Shown: one piece after another, positions 23,891 through 32,548 of the stretch | Layout: every line of letters starts with the position of its first letter | Numbering within the stretch: position 1 is the stretch's first letter | Origin: an uncultured Oscillospiraceae bacterium | GTDB lineage: Bacteria > Bacillota > Clostridia > Oscillospirales > Oscillospiraceae | Length of the DNA: 64,000 nt | Direction: 5' to 3' | Assembly: GCA_934573855.1 (NCBI GenBank) | Contig: CAKTMF010000006.1 | Span: 62,001-126,000 of the forward strand | The notes under the pieces: model-generated | What the model was told of the DNA's origin: nothing | What the model saw: the letters and a program-made list of their open reading frames with translations, nothing else | The model's database searches: none | Translations under genes and position numbers: made by a program

Positions 23891-25120
23891 ATGAAAGGTA
23901 TTTGCGTTCGCAGCGAAATAAAGCCGCTGAAAAAGGTACTTCTCCACCGTCCCGGCCGTGAGCTTCTTCACCTGACTCCCGACCGTCTGCCGGAGCTTCT
24001 TTTTGACGATATCCCGTTCCTCAAGGTCGCCCAGCAGGAGCATGACGCTTTCGCGCAGATCCTGCGCAGCAACGGCACCGAGGTCGTCTACCTCGAAGAC
24101 CTGATGACCGAGGTCCTCAAGCTCCACCCCGAGCTGACCAAGCCCTTCATCTATCAGTGGCTGTCTGAGGGCAACATCAAGACCCGCCGCTGGCAGGATA
24201 AGCTCTACGAGTACCTCATGAGCAACTTCGAGGGCAAGGCTCTTGTCGAAAAGACCATGGAGGGCATTACGCTCAAGGAAATGGGCGGCGCTTCCGCCTA
24301 CTCCCTGCAGGACCTCATCGCCCCCGCGGACGACCTCGTCGTCGACCCCATGCCCAACCTCTACTTCACCCGCGACCCGTTCGCGTCCGTCGGCACCGGC
24401 GTGTTCCTGCACAAGATGCGCTTCCCGACCCGCTGCCGCGAGACTCTGTACGCCGACTACATCTTCCGCTACCACCCCGACTTTGAGGGTCTCGTAAAGC
24501 GCTACTACGACCGCGACGGCCATGCCAACATCGAAGGCGGCGACGTCCTCAACCTCACCGAGGATACCCTTGCCATCGGCATTTCCCAGCGCACCTCCCC
24601 CGACGCTATCGAGGTCGCGGCCCGCAACCTCTTCACCGATCCCGAGGCAAAGATCCGCACCGTTCTGGCGTTCGACATCCCCGCATGCCGCGCCTTCATG
24701 CACCTCGACACCGTCTTTACCCAGATCGACTACGACAAGTACACCATCCACCCCGCGATCCTCGGACCCCTCACCGTGTACGAGATCACCCCGGGCGCCG
24801 ACGATCCCGCCGATCTGCACATCCGCCGCATAGACTCCAAGCTGGAGGACATCCTTGCCAAGTACACCCGCACCGACCACGTCAAGCTCATCAACTGCGG
24901 CGGCGACGATCTTATCGCCTCTGCCCGTGAGCAGTGGAACGACGGCTCCAACACCCTGTGCATCGCGCCGGGCAGGATCGTTGTCTACGAGCGCAACGAC
25001 GTCACCAACGCCATCCTCCGCGACGAGGGTCTCCAGGTACTTGAGATGCCTTCCGCAGAGCTTTCCCGCGGCCGCGGCGGCCCGCGCTGCATGTCTATGC
25101 CTATCATCCGCGCAGAATAA
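23891..25120 (+). CDS. arcA: Arginine deiminase
   Basis: A 409-residue enzyme that hydrolyses arginine to citrulline and ammonia, first step of the ADI pathway. Landmarks: VLLHRPGREL at the start, NLYFTRDPF with the substrate-binding aspartate, HANIEGGDVLNL, MHLDTVFTQID with the catalytic histidine, and the C-terminal GRGGPRCMSMP with nucleophile C400. Length matches the family. AAACAGGAG lies before the start. First gene of the cluster arcA, carbamoyltransferase, carbamate kinase, carrier, whose net result is one ATP per arginine. Confidence 0.96.
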   Translation: MKGICVRSEIKPLKKVLLHRPGRELLHLTPDRLPELLFDDIPFLKVAQQEHDAFAQILRSNGTEVVYLEDLMTEVLKLHPELTKPFIYQWLSEGNIKTRRWQDKLYEYLMSNFEGKALVEKTMEGITLKEMGGASAYSLQDLIAPADDLVVDPMPNLYFTRDPFASVGTGVFLHKMRFPTRCRETLYADYIFRYHPDFEGLVKRYYDRDGHANIEGGDVLNLTEDTLAIGISQRTSPDAIEVAARNLFTDPEAKIRTVLAFDIPACRAFMHLDTVFTQIDYDKYTIHPAILGPLTVYEITPGADDPADLHIRRIDSKLEDILAKYTRTDHVKLINCGGDDLIASAREQWNDGSNTLCIAPGRIVVYERNDVTNAILRDEGLQVLEMPSAELSRGRGGPRCMSMPIIRAE

Positions 25121-25184
25121 TTATTTCAGAAGCGACCGTTATATAAATCAAATTTGAATCATTTCCTTTAGGAGGGGAATTATC

Positions 25185-26177
25185 ATGGGCCTTAACATTC
25201 GCGGCAGAAGCTTCCTCACTCTTCTCGACTACACTCCCGAAGAGATCAACTACCTTCTTGACCTCGCTTCCGAGTTCAAGCGCATGAAGAACAACGGCAT
25301 CGAGCACAAGTGGCTCTCCGACAAGCAGATCGTCCTTCTCTTCGAGAAGACCTCCACCCGTACCCGCTGCGCATTTGAAGTCGGCGCACGCGACCTCGGC
25401 ATGGGCGTCACCTTCCTCGATTCCGGCTCCTCCCAGATGGGCAAGAAGGAATCCCTCGCAGACACCGCGAAGGTTCTCGGCCGTATGTTCGACGGCATTG
25501 AGTACCGCGGCTTCAAGCAGTCCGTTGTTGAAGACCTCGCCCGTTACTCCGGCGTTCCCGTGTGGAACGGCCTGACCGACCAGTTCCATCCCACGCAGAT
25601 GCTCGCCGACATCATGACCGCACGCGAAGAGTTCGGCGACATGCGCGGCCGCAAGCTCACCTTCTTCGGTGATGCGCGCAACAACGTTGCAAACTCCCTG
25701 ATGGTCGTCTCCGCAAAGCTCGGCATGCACTTCTGCGCATGCGGCCCCAAGGAGCTCATGCCCGAAGAGTGGCTCATCGAGAAGTGCCAGGCCATCGCTG
25801 CCGAGACCGGCGCCGTTCTCGAGTTCACCGATGACGTTGCCGTCGGCGCACGCGACTGCGACGTTCTCTACACCGACATCTGGCTCTCCATGGGCGAACC
25901 CGCAGAGCTGTGGGAGAAGCGCATAAAGCTCCTCCGCCCCTACCAGGTCAACAAGGAAGTCATGGCCATGGCAAAGCCCACCGCCATCTTCGAGCATTGC
26001 CTGCCCTCCTTCCACGACCGTGAGACCACCGTCGGCGAGGACATCTACCAGAAGTTCGGCCTCGAGGCCATGGAAGTCACCGACGACGTGTTCCTCGGAC
26101 ATCAGGCACGTCAGTTCCAGGAAGCCGAGAACCGCATGCACACCATCAAGGCTGTCATGTACGCGACCCTCAAGTAA
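25185..26177 (+). CDS. arcB: Ornithine carbamoyltransferase (catabolic)
   Basis: A 330-residue carbamoyltransferase that splits citrulline with phosphate into ornithine and carbamoyl phosphate in the ADI pathway. The carbamoyl-phosphate motif STRTR (57-61), the DQFHPTQ segment and the ornithine-binding HCLP motif (H271-C272) are present, as is DIWLSMGE. A TAGGAGGGG ribosome site precedes the ATG. Anabolic ArgF is homologous; the position between arcA and arcC argues for the catabolic role. Confidence 0.94.
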   Translation: MGLNIRGRSFLTLLDYTPEEINYLLDLASEFKRMKNNGIEHKWLSDKQIVLLFEKTSTRTRCAFEVGARDLGMGVTFLDSGSSQMGKKESLADTAKVLGRMFDGIEYRGFKQSVVEDLARYSGVPVWNGLTDQFHPTQMLADIMTAREEFGDMRGRKLTFFGDARNNVANSLMVVSAKLGMHFCACGPKELMPEEWLIEKCQAIAAETGAVLEFTDDVAVGARDCDVLYTDIWLSMGEPAELWEKRIKLLRPYQVNKEVMAMAKPTAIFEHCLPSFHDRETTVGEDIYQKFGLEAMEVTDDVFLGHQARQFQEAENRMHTIKAVMYATLK

Positions 26178-26206
26178 GCTTCCGTCATCATTCAACAAAG
26201 GCCCGT

Positions 26207-26310
26207 CAGACCCGCCGCTCATGCGGCGGCTGTCTGGCGCGGCAGTGATCCTCCGTGTGTGAGGATTTCATAAACTTATTTTGCGGAATACCGCATGGAG
26301 GATTTTGATC
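26207..26310 (+). promoter_or_regulatory. Stem-loops between carbamoyltransferase and carbamate kinase genes
   Basis: A strong stem CAGACCCGCCGC-TCAT-GCGGCGGCTGTCTG (26207-26236) lacks a T-tract and may protect or shorten the upstream message. Next, GATCCTCC (26247-26254) can pair either with GAGGAT at 26261-26266 or with GGAGGATT at 26297, which includes the ribosome site of arcC. Alternative pairing could tune translation of arcC. Confidence 0.35.
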
Positions 26311-26313
26311 GTT

Positions 26314-27252
26314 ATGGCAGAGAGAATCGTCGTTGCTCTCGGCGGAAATGCCCTCGGCAAGACCCCCGAGCAGCAGCTTGAGCTTGTTCGCAACACCGCT
26401 CGTCCCATCGTCGACCTCGTCGAGAAGGGCTATGAGGTCATCATTGGCCACGGCAACGGCCCGCAGGTCGGCATGATAAACCTCGCAATGGAATTTTCCG
26501 CCAACAAGGGCGGCAGCACCCCGTTCATGCCGTTCCCCGAGTGCGGCGCAATGACGCAGGGCTACATCGGCTACCATCTCCAGCAGGCCATCCAGCAGGA
26601 ACTGAAGAGCCGCGGCATCGAGAAGGAATGTGCCACCGTTGTGACGCAGGTCGTCGTTGACGGGAAGGACCCCGGCTTCCAGCACCCCACCAAGCCCGTA
26701 GGCAGCTTCTACACCAAGGAAGAGGCCGAGAAGATCGCCGAGGAAAAGGGCTTCGTCTTCGTTGAGGACGCCGGACGCGGCTACCGTCGTGTCGTCCCCT
26801 CCCCCATCCCCAAGCGTATCGTTGAGTTGAACGTCGTCGATCAGCTCGTCCGCGCGGGCGACATCGTCATCACCGTCGGCGGCGGCGGTATCCCCGTCGT
26901 CGAGACCGAGAACGGCCTTTGCGGCGTCGCAGCCGTCATCGACAAGGACCGCGCAAGCTCCCTGCTCGCTCAGGACGTGCGCGCCGACCGTCTCATCATC
27001 CTCACCGCAGTTGACGCGGTGTGCATAAACTACAACAAGCCCGAGCAGAAGGAGCTGTCCTCCATGACCATCGCCGAGTGCGAGAAGTACATCGCCGAGG
27101 GTCAGTTCGCTCCCGGCAGCATGCTGCCCAAGGTCGAGTCCTGCATGGAGTTCGTAAAGAACAACGACCACGGCGGTGTCGCGCTCATCACCTCCCTTGC
27201 CCGTGCCGCGGATGCCCTCGAGGGCAAGACCGGCACCGTGATTACCAAGTAA
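26314..27252 (+). CDS. arcC: Carbamate kinase
   Basis: A 312-residue amino-acid-kinase-fold enzyme making ATP from carbamoyl phosphate and ADP, last step of the ADI pathway. Features: VVALGGNALGK at the N-terminus, GHGNGPQVG, the long subdomain typical of carbamate kinases (QHPTKPVGSFY), ITVGGGGIPVV and the C-terminal LPKVESCMEFV. Start taken at MAERIVVALGG, twelve bases after GGAGG. Operon-like position after arcB with a structured spacer. Confidence 0.95.
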   Translation: MAERIVVALGGNALGKTPEQQLELVRNTARPIVDLVEKGYEVIIGHGNGPQVGMINLAMEFSANKGGSTPFMPFPECGAMTQGYIGYHLQQAIQQELKSRGIEKECATVVTQVVVDGKDPGFQHPTKPVGSFYTKEEAEKIAEEKGFVFVEDAGRGYRRVVPSPIPKRIVELNVVDQLVRAGDIVITVGGGGIPVVETENGLCGVAAVIDKDRASSLLAQDVRADRLIILTAVDAVCINYNKPEQKELSSMTIAECEKYIAEGQFAPGSMLPKVESCMEFVKNNDHGGVALITSLARAADALEGKTGTVITK

Positions 27253-27327
27253 GCATTTTTGTTTTTATATTCGCAAGACCTATTACCGGCGGAATCCAAA
27301 CAAAATTTTTTAGAGAGGGGATCAATC

Positions 27328-28776
27328 ATGTCTAAAAAGGCAAAGAGATCAATCAGCACATTTGCAATCCTGCTCGCCGTTCTGCTCCTCGTGTCGATAG
27401 CCACCTGGATCTGCGCGGGCAAAACCTACACTGACGGCGACGGCAACGCCGCCGAGGTCGTCGGAGCGACCTCCAGCGACATCTTCATGGCTCCTGTCAA
27501 CGGCTTTGCTGACGCGTCCGACGTTATCACCTTCGTGTTCTGCCTCGGCGCATTCCTCGCGATCGTGAACGGCACCGGCGCTCTCGAAACCGGTATCCAG
27601 TCCCTCGTTCGTAAGCTCCACGGCAAGGAGCTCGTCCTCGTTTGGGTACTGATGTTCGTATTCTCCGTCGGCGGCACCACCTACGGCATGGGCGAGGAGA
27701 CCGTCGGCTTCTACATCCTGCTTGCCGCTACCATGATGGCAGCCGGCTTTGACCCCGTCGTCGGCGCAGCTACCGTTCTGCTCGGCGCAGGCACCGGCGT
27801 TCTCGGCTCCACCATCAACCCCTTCGCCACCGGTGCCGCCGTCTCCGCCGCAGTCGATGTCGGCGTTGAGGTCAACATGGGTACCACCTATGTTATCGGC
27901 ATCATCATTTGGCTCCTTGCATACGTTATTTCCGCGCTCTTTGTCACCGCATACGCGAAGAAGGTTCGCGCCACCAAGGGCTCCATCCTCACCGCCGAGC
28001 AGCTCGACGAGTGCAAGAAGGCGTACGGCGGCAAGGATACCATCGGCGAGGTCAAGCTCACCGGCCGTCAGAAGGCCGTTCTGTGGCTGTTTGCCCTGTC
28101 CTTCATCGTCATGATCCTCGGCTTCATCCCCTGGGGCGATCTCAGCGAGGGTGCTTACGATGTCTTTGCTTCCACCTCCTCCTGGCTCACCGGAGCCGGC
28201 TTTGGCGATTGGTGGTTCTATGATGCCGCTACCTGGTTCCTGCTCATGGGTATCATCATCGGTATCGTCGGTCTCGAGGATAGAAGCCAGCTCATGAAGC
28301 TCATCGTTTCCGGCTTCGGCGATATGGTCGCCGTCAACCTCGTTATCGCGATGGCCCGCGCCACCACCGTCATTATGAACACCACCGGCCTTGGCACCTG
28401 GATCGTTGAGGCATCCGTCACCGCTCTGAGCCAGTCCGGCGTTTCCGCCGGCGTGTTCGGCCTGCTCGACTACATCCTGCATGTCGGCCTCAGCTTCCTC
28501 GTTCCCAGCTCCTCCGGCCTTGCAAGCCTCTCCAGCCCCATCGTCTCCCCCATCGTCTACAAGCTGGGCTGGAGCGTGGAGACCTCCATCATGATCAACG
28601 TCGCCGCCAACGGCCTCGTCAATCTCTTCACCCCGACCTGCGGCTTCATCATGGGCGGCCTTGCACTTGCCCGTGTTCCCTATGAGACCTGGGTCAAGTG
28701 GGCATGGAAGCTTCTCGTCACCCTGTTCGTGGTCGTCGGCGTGGTCCTCACCATCGCTATGGCGGTCCTGAGCTGA
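27328..28776 (+). CDS. YfcC-family membrane carrier, probably arginine/ornithine exchange
   Basis: A 482-residue protein with about twelve membrane segments, of the YfcC/DcuC-like ion transporter group. FSVGGTTYGMGEE and the matching second-half motif VPSSSGLASLSSPI are typical re-entrant loop signatures of this superfamily, and residues near PTCGFIMG close the protein. In many clostridia a YfcC-type carrier replaces ArcD in ADI clusters and exchanges arginine for ornithine; here that role is inferred from its place directly after arcC. Start fixed by AGAGAGGGG before ATG 27328. Confidence 0.82.
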   Translation: MSKKAKRSISTFAILLAVLLLVSIATWICAGKTYTDGDGNAAEVVGATSSDIFMAPVNGFADASDVITFVFCLGAFLAIVNGTGALETGIQSLVRKLHGKELVLVWVLMFVFSVGGTTYGMGEETVGFYILLAATMMAAGFDPVVGAATVLLGAGTGVLGSTINPFATGAAVSAAVDVGVEVNMGTTYVIGIIIWLLAYVISALFVTAYAKKVRATKGSILTAEQLDECKKAYGGKDTIGEVKLTGRQKAVLWLFALSFIVMILGFIPWGDLSEGAYDVFASTSSWLTGAGFGDWWFYDAATWFLLMGIIIGIVGLEDRSQLMKLIVSGFGDMVAVNLVIAMARATTVIMNTTGLGTWIVEASVTALSQSGVSAGVFGLLDYILHVGLSFLVPSSSGLASLSSPIVSPIVYKLGWSVETSIMINVAANGLVNLFTPTCGFIMGGLALARVPYETWVKWAWKLLVTLFVVVGVVLTIAMAVLS

Positions 28777-28809
28777 ATTTCCACTTGAGTAATTCAATGA
28801 TCTAATGTA

Positions 28810-28851
28810 AAATACCGGTTGTACGTTCCAATATGCGTACAACCGGTATTT
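28810..28851. terminator. Terminator-like hairpin after the carrier
   Basis: Sixteen-bp perfect stem AAATACCGGTTGTACG with its complement (28836-28851) and a ten-base loop. A short T/C tract follows. It also falls just before the AraC-type gene. Confidence 0.65.
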
Positions 28852-28891
28852 CCCTCTCATGGCGAATACTCTTCAAAGGGACGGTGAAAAA

Positions 28892-30241
28892 ATGCCCCAA
28901 CGCGCTATGCTTCAGGACGCACGCGCCTCCGCGTCCGACCCGGCCGTGATATGCTCCTTCGATTACGAGGCCATTGACAAGCCTACCCGTGCCATCATCC
29001 ATCAGGCTGCCCGTTTTCTGTATGTGAAGCGGGGCCGCGGCAAGCTCGTCATCGACGGCGAGGAATACGTCCTCCAGCCCAACACCCTTATCGCCATCAC
29101 TCCGTGGAAGATCACCGACATGGTCGAGGTGACGGAAACTCTCCAGTTCATCAAGGTGATCTACGATTATTCATACTTAAACTCCGTGTTCAAGAGCGTT
29201 CTCGGCGCGGGCGATATATCCTCTGAGCCTCTGCGCTTTCTCACCGTGGAGCCGGTCGCGTACCTCGACAGCGTACAGGCGGAGTACGTCGACGGCATTA
29301 TGGAACATCTCAAGGCCGAGCTCGGCGTGGAGTCCAACCGCGTAAAGAAGCCCGACAAGCCCTTTTCTCAGCTCTATACCGTCAACAAGCTCATCGACCT
29401 GACGATAGTCTACCGCCGCTATATCATGTCCCACCGCGGCGAGCTGGACGCCGGGCGCGACAGCGGCGTGAAGGAGCAGTCCATACTCAGCTACCTCTAC
29501 GCCCATTCCTCCGAAAAGCTTACGCTCTCCCAGGTCGCCGAGGCGTTTTTCCTCTCGGAATCTGCGCTCTCAAAGCAGATCGCCGGGATGACCGGCACGA
29601 CCTTTTCAAAGCTGCTTAGCAGTATCCGCGTTGAGAAGGCCTCGGACTATCTCATATACACCGACCTCACGTTAGACGAGATAGCGGGTCTGTGCGGCTT
29701 CGTGGACGCGTCGCATGTGTCCAAGCACTTTGCCCAGCGCGTCGGTATCACGCCCATGCAGTACCGGAAGATATACTCAAAGGCCGTCACAAAGTTCAAC
29801 ATCTCCGACAAGGCCATCGCTTTCGCGCTGACGGACTATATCTACAAGAATTACGAGACAGAACGGCTCACCGCCGCGAGCGTCGCGGCGGAGTTCGGCA
29901 TATCCGTGCCGGAAATGAACCGTCTGCTCCTCTACTACAATGAGAAGAACTTTGACACGCTCCTCAACTCCACGCGCATAAACAAGGCGTGCGAAATGCT
30001 CGCCTCCACCGACTATCTTGTGATAGACGTCGCCGTCGCCGTGGGCTACAGCAATATCAAGACCTTCAATATGAATTTTTACCGCTTCAAGGAAATGACG
30101 CCGACCGAATTTCGCGAGCATATAACGCTCCAGCGCACGGACGGCAGCGAGGCAAGCGGCAAGGGGCGCGGCGGCCGCCGCCGCTCATCGCGAAGCAAGG
30201 CCGCAGACGAGACCGACAGCGCAAAGGAGACGAACGAATGA
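28892..30241 (+). CDS. Transcriptional regulator with two AraC-type DNA-binding modules
   Basis: A 449-residue regulator. Residues about 20-140 form a cupin-like sensing domain (ARFLYVKRGRGKLVIDGEEY). Then come two separate AraC/XylS helix-turn-helix pairs: the first (about 205-305) with LTLSQVAEAFFLSESALSKQI and DEIAGLCGFVDASHVSKHF, the second (about 325-420) with LTAASVAAEFGISVPEMNRL and IDVAVAVGYSNIKTFNMNF. A basic tail ends the protein. AraC proteins normally carry one such module. The start at 28892 is preferred over 28859, which lies against the terminator stem. It sits between the ADI genes and argR and overlaps argR by four bases, so arginine control is likely. Confidence 0.85.
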   Translation: MPQRAMLQDARASASDPAVICSFDYEAIDKPTRAIIHQAARFLYVKRGRGKLVIDGEEYVLQPNTLIAITPWKITDMVEVTETLQFIKVIYDYSYLNSVFKSVLGAGDISSEPLRFLTVEPVAYLDSVQAEYVDGIMEHLKAELGVESNRVKKPDKPFSQLYTVNKLIDLTIVYRRYIMSHRGELDAGRDSGVKEQSILSYLYAHSSEKLTLSQVAEAFFLSESALSKQIAGMTGTTFSKLLSSIRVEKASDYLIYTDLTLDEIAGLCGFVDASHVSKHFAQRVGITPMQYRKIYSKAVTKFNISDKAIAFALTDYIYKNYETERLTAASVAAEFGISVPEMNRLLLYYNEKNFDTLLNSTRINKACEMLASTDYLVIDVAVAVGYSNIKTFNMNFYRFKEMTPTEFREHITLQRTDGSEASGKGRGGRRRSSRSKAADETDSAKETNE

Positions 30242-30693
30242 AATCCGGACGGCACGACATTATACTCAAGATCATTTCGGAGCAGAACATCGAGACCCAG
30301 AACCAGCTCATCGAGGAGCTGAAAAAGTACGGGATCGACAGCACCCAGGCGACGCTCTCGCGCGACATACGCGAGCTTCGCCTCGTAAAGCAGCGCACTG
30401 CGGACGGCTCCACGCGCTACACCGTGGCCGAGGCGGTCCCATCGCAGGAAATGAGCCAGAAGCTCAAGGACAGCCTCCGCCAGACCGTGACCGGTATCTG
30501 CGCCTGCCAGAACCTCGTCATTATAAAGACTCTGCCGGGCCTCGCCCCGGCGGTATGCACCGTTATCGACGGTATCATCATTGCCGGTCTCGTCGGCTCG
30601 CTCGCGGGGAACGACACGGTCTTTCTCGCCATGCGTGACAACGCTGCGGCCGAAGCCTTCGCCCGCGAGGGGCGCAGTCTCTTTTTAGGATAA
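30238..30693 (+). CDS. argR: Arginine repressor
   Basis: A 151-residue ArgR/AhrC. N-terminal winged helix: RHDIILKIISEQNIETQNQL, then the recognition helix TQATLSRDIRELRLVK; C-terminal oligomerisation and arginine-binding domain with the conserved GTIAGDDT-type loop here as GSLAGNDTVFLAM. It binds arginine as a hexamer and controls arginine biosynthesis or catabolism. Start ATGA overlaps the end of the AraC-type gene, so both regulators are made from the same message. The palindrome at 23817 is a candidate target. Confidence 0.94.
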   Translation: MKSGRHDIILKIISEQNIETQNQLIEELKKYGIDSTQATLSRDIRELRLVKQRTADGSTRYTVAEAVPSQEMSQKLKDSLRQTVTGICACQNLVIIKTLPGLAPAVCTVIDGIIIAGLVGSLAGNDTVFLAMRDNAAAEAFAREGRSLFLG

Positions 30694-30707
30694 GTCCGAC
30701 ATATGAG

Positions 30708-30749
30708 AACCACCCCGCCGCGGCAGAACAGCGCCGCGGCGGGGTGGTT
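30708..30749. terminator. Bidirectional terminator after argR
   Basis: Sixteen-bp stem AACCACCCCGCCGCGG (30708-30723) with its complement (30734-30749), followed by TTTCGTTTT. It also ends the converging lipoprotein gene. Confidence 0.9.
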
Positions 30750-30762
30750 TCGTTTTAATATA

Positions 30763-32421
30763 TCACGGCTCACGCACTGTGCCGCCGGACTGCGTGAGTT
30801 CGCCCGCGTCAAGGGCGACGGCGTCCACGCCGCCGGGTATGATAAGCTCTCCCCCGGTGAGCGTGACGCTGCCCTCGCCCAGCCATATCGAGCCGTCAAC
30901 GACGAGCGTTCCGCCGGTCACGAGGATACTGCCGCGTTCCATAGAAAGGTTCCCTTTCACATGGAGCGTCCCGCTGCGCACCTCAAGCACGGAGTTTTGC
31001 AGCCAGAGGTCATTTGCGGTAAAGCTGCCTCCGTCGGCAAGGAAGAGTCCCTCGTCCCCGGCCTCGCTGCCGAGCGCGAACTCGTCGCACAGCAGCGTCA
31101 CCGACGCGCCGTCAAGCACCGCCATGACCGGTCCATGCACCGCGCCCCAGCCCCATACGCCGCACTGCCGCACGGTAAGCTCTCCGTCCCCCGTGAAGAG
31201 GAGGCTCGACGCGCCAAGCTCATCCGCCGTGCTGCTGCCGCTGAGCGCGGCGTGCAGCGCTCCCCACGCGTTCATGGAACCGACGGCCGAGCCGTCAAGC
31301 TCCGCTGTCCCGGCAAAATAATACTTCCCGCCGACGCAGTACGCGCTCAGGCTGTTCCATGCCGCGCCGCGCTCCGGGAACCACTCGCCGCTGTACACGG
31401 TCGCAAGGTAGCGGCTGCCGTCCGCGTCGCGGTCAAGAAGCTCGGCTCCGTCCCCGTTCACCTGCGCGAGGGCGATATTACCGGCACAGAGCGTACCGGC
31501 TCCGGACTCCACCGCCGTTCCTTCGGTGATGTCGCCCGAGATGTACGCCTCGCCGCCGCTGAGGATGAAGGTGGACGGCTCGCCGCCCATGTCGTCAATG
31601 AGCGCCGTGCCGCCGCGGAACACGGCGTTCGGCGCACCGCTCAGGCCGCGCGCCAGCAAAAGACCGTCCGCGACGAGGACGTCTCCCCCGCCCGTGTCGA
31701 GCCGCTCGGTATAAAGCGCGCCGCGAAGCACCGCCGTGCTGAGCGTGCAGCCCTCGTTCGGGGCGCAGTACACGCTGTCAGCATAGACCTCTACCTCGCC
31801 GTCGATGATAAGCGCCGGAACGGGCAGACCGCGCCCGCCGCAGCCGAGGCCGCTCGTATCGCGGATAGTGAGCGAGCCGCTGCCAGTCACAAGGACGCAG
31901 TCAAAGCCCTCGAACACCGCGTACTCCTCTCCCCCGCCGTCGACCCAGCAGTCGCCGCTGATGTCAAGGCGCAGTATGCCGCCGGTGTCCGGGCTGAGGT
32001 TTGGAATGGCGCAGTTATCCGCGCCGACGGAAAACGAGTAGTATTTCTCTCCCTCCCACGCGAGCGCGTGAGTGGAGTCGAGACGCGCCGCAGCGCCGCC
32101 GGAAAACTCCTCGAGACTCACACCCTCGCCGAAATCAAGAGTCTTGAGGTCGGTATAGCTGCCGTCCGGCATGCGAATGGCGTAGACGTCGCTCAGCCCC
32201 TCGTCGGCGCGTGCGGAAAACGGCCGGCCGTCGTCCCTGTCAGACGCGCCGCCGGTCTCCGCCGCGTCAAAATAAAGGCGGCAGCTCTCCGGCAGGGCCG
32301 CCTCAGCCGTGGTCACGGGCGTGTCCGGGCTTACGGGCGTGCCGTCCGGGGCGCTCTGCGTACCGCAGGCGGAAAGCGCCAGCATGGCAGCCGAAACAAG
32401 TATGCACAGTAGCTTTTTCAT
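30763..32421 (-). CDS. Secreted lipoprotein with beta-helix-like repeats
   Basis: A 552-residue protein. The start is set at MKKLLCILVSAAMLALSAC, a lipoprotein signal with lipobox LSAC, rather than further upstream. After about 60 residues of Thr/Pro-rich spacer, most of the chain is made of short, Gly-rich strands of the type GGTALIDDMGG, SGSLTIRDTSG, GSILVTGGTLVVDGS and GSVTLTGGELIIPGG. This pattern suggests a right-handed parallel beta-helix, as in carbohydrate-binding or adhesin-like surface proteins. No catalytic motif is recognised. It lies on the same strand after the large wall protein but behind a terminator. Confidence 0.7.
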   Translation of the reverse strand: MKKLLCILVSAAMLALSACGTQSAPDGTPVSPDTPVTTAEAALPESCRLYFDAAETGGASDRDDGRPFSARADEGLSDVYAIRMPDGSYTDLKTLDFGEGVSLEEFSGGAAARLDSTHALAWEGEKYYSFSVGADNCAIPNLSPDTGGILRLDISGDCWVDGGGEEYAVFEGFDCVLVTGSGSLTIRDTSGLGCGGRGLPVPALIIDGEVEVYADSVYCAPNEGCTLSTAVLRGALYTERLDTGGGDVLVADGLLLARGLSGAPNAVFRGGTALIDDMGGEPSTFILSGGEAYISGDITEGTAVESGAGTLCAGNIALAQVNGDGAELLDRDADGSRYLATVYSGEWFPERGAAWNSLSAYCVGGKYYFAGTAELDGSAVGSMNAWGALHAALSGSSTADELGASSLLFTGDGELTVRQCGVWGWGAVHGPVMAVLDGASVTLLCDEFALGSEAGDEGLFLADGGSFTANDLWLQNSVLEVRSGTLHVKGNLSMERGSILVTGGTLVVDGSIWLGEGSVTLTGGELIIPGGVDAVALDAGELTQSGGTVREP

Positions 32422-32504
32422 TTTTGGTACTCCCTTTCGGGTAAGATCATACTGATTATATGATATCCGCCGCGCCGTGTAAAGGAGTTTCCCTCGCGGC
32501 AATG

Positions 32505-32534
32505 AAACCGGAGGCTCGTGAGAGCCTCCGGTTT
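32505..32534 (-). terminator. Terminator after the large surface protein gene
   Basis: Thirteen-bp stem AAACCGGAGGCTC/GAGCCTCCGGTTT with loop GTGA, directly downstream of the minus-strand stop at 32549. Confidence 0.8.
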
Positions 32535-32548
32535 TGGTCAAATGTGTT

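Noticed and set aside
30703..32412. 569-codon plus-strand frame over the lipoprotein gene
   Set aside because: Arg/Ala/His-rich, starts within a terminator, antisense to a gene with a clear lipobox.
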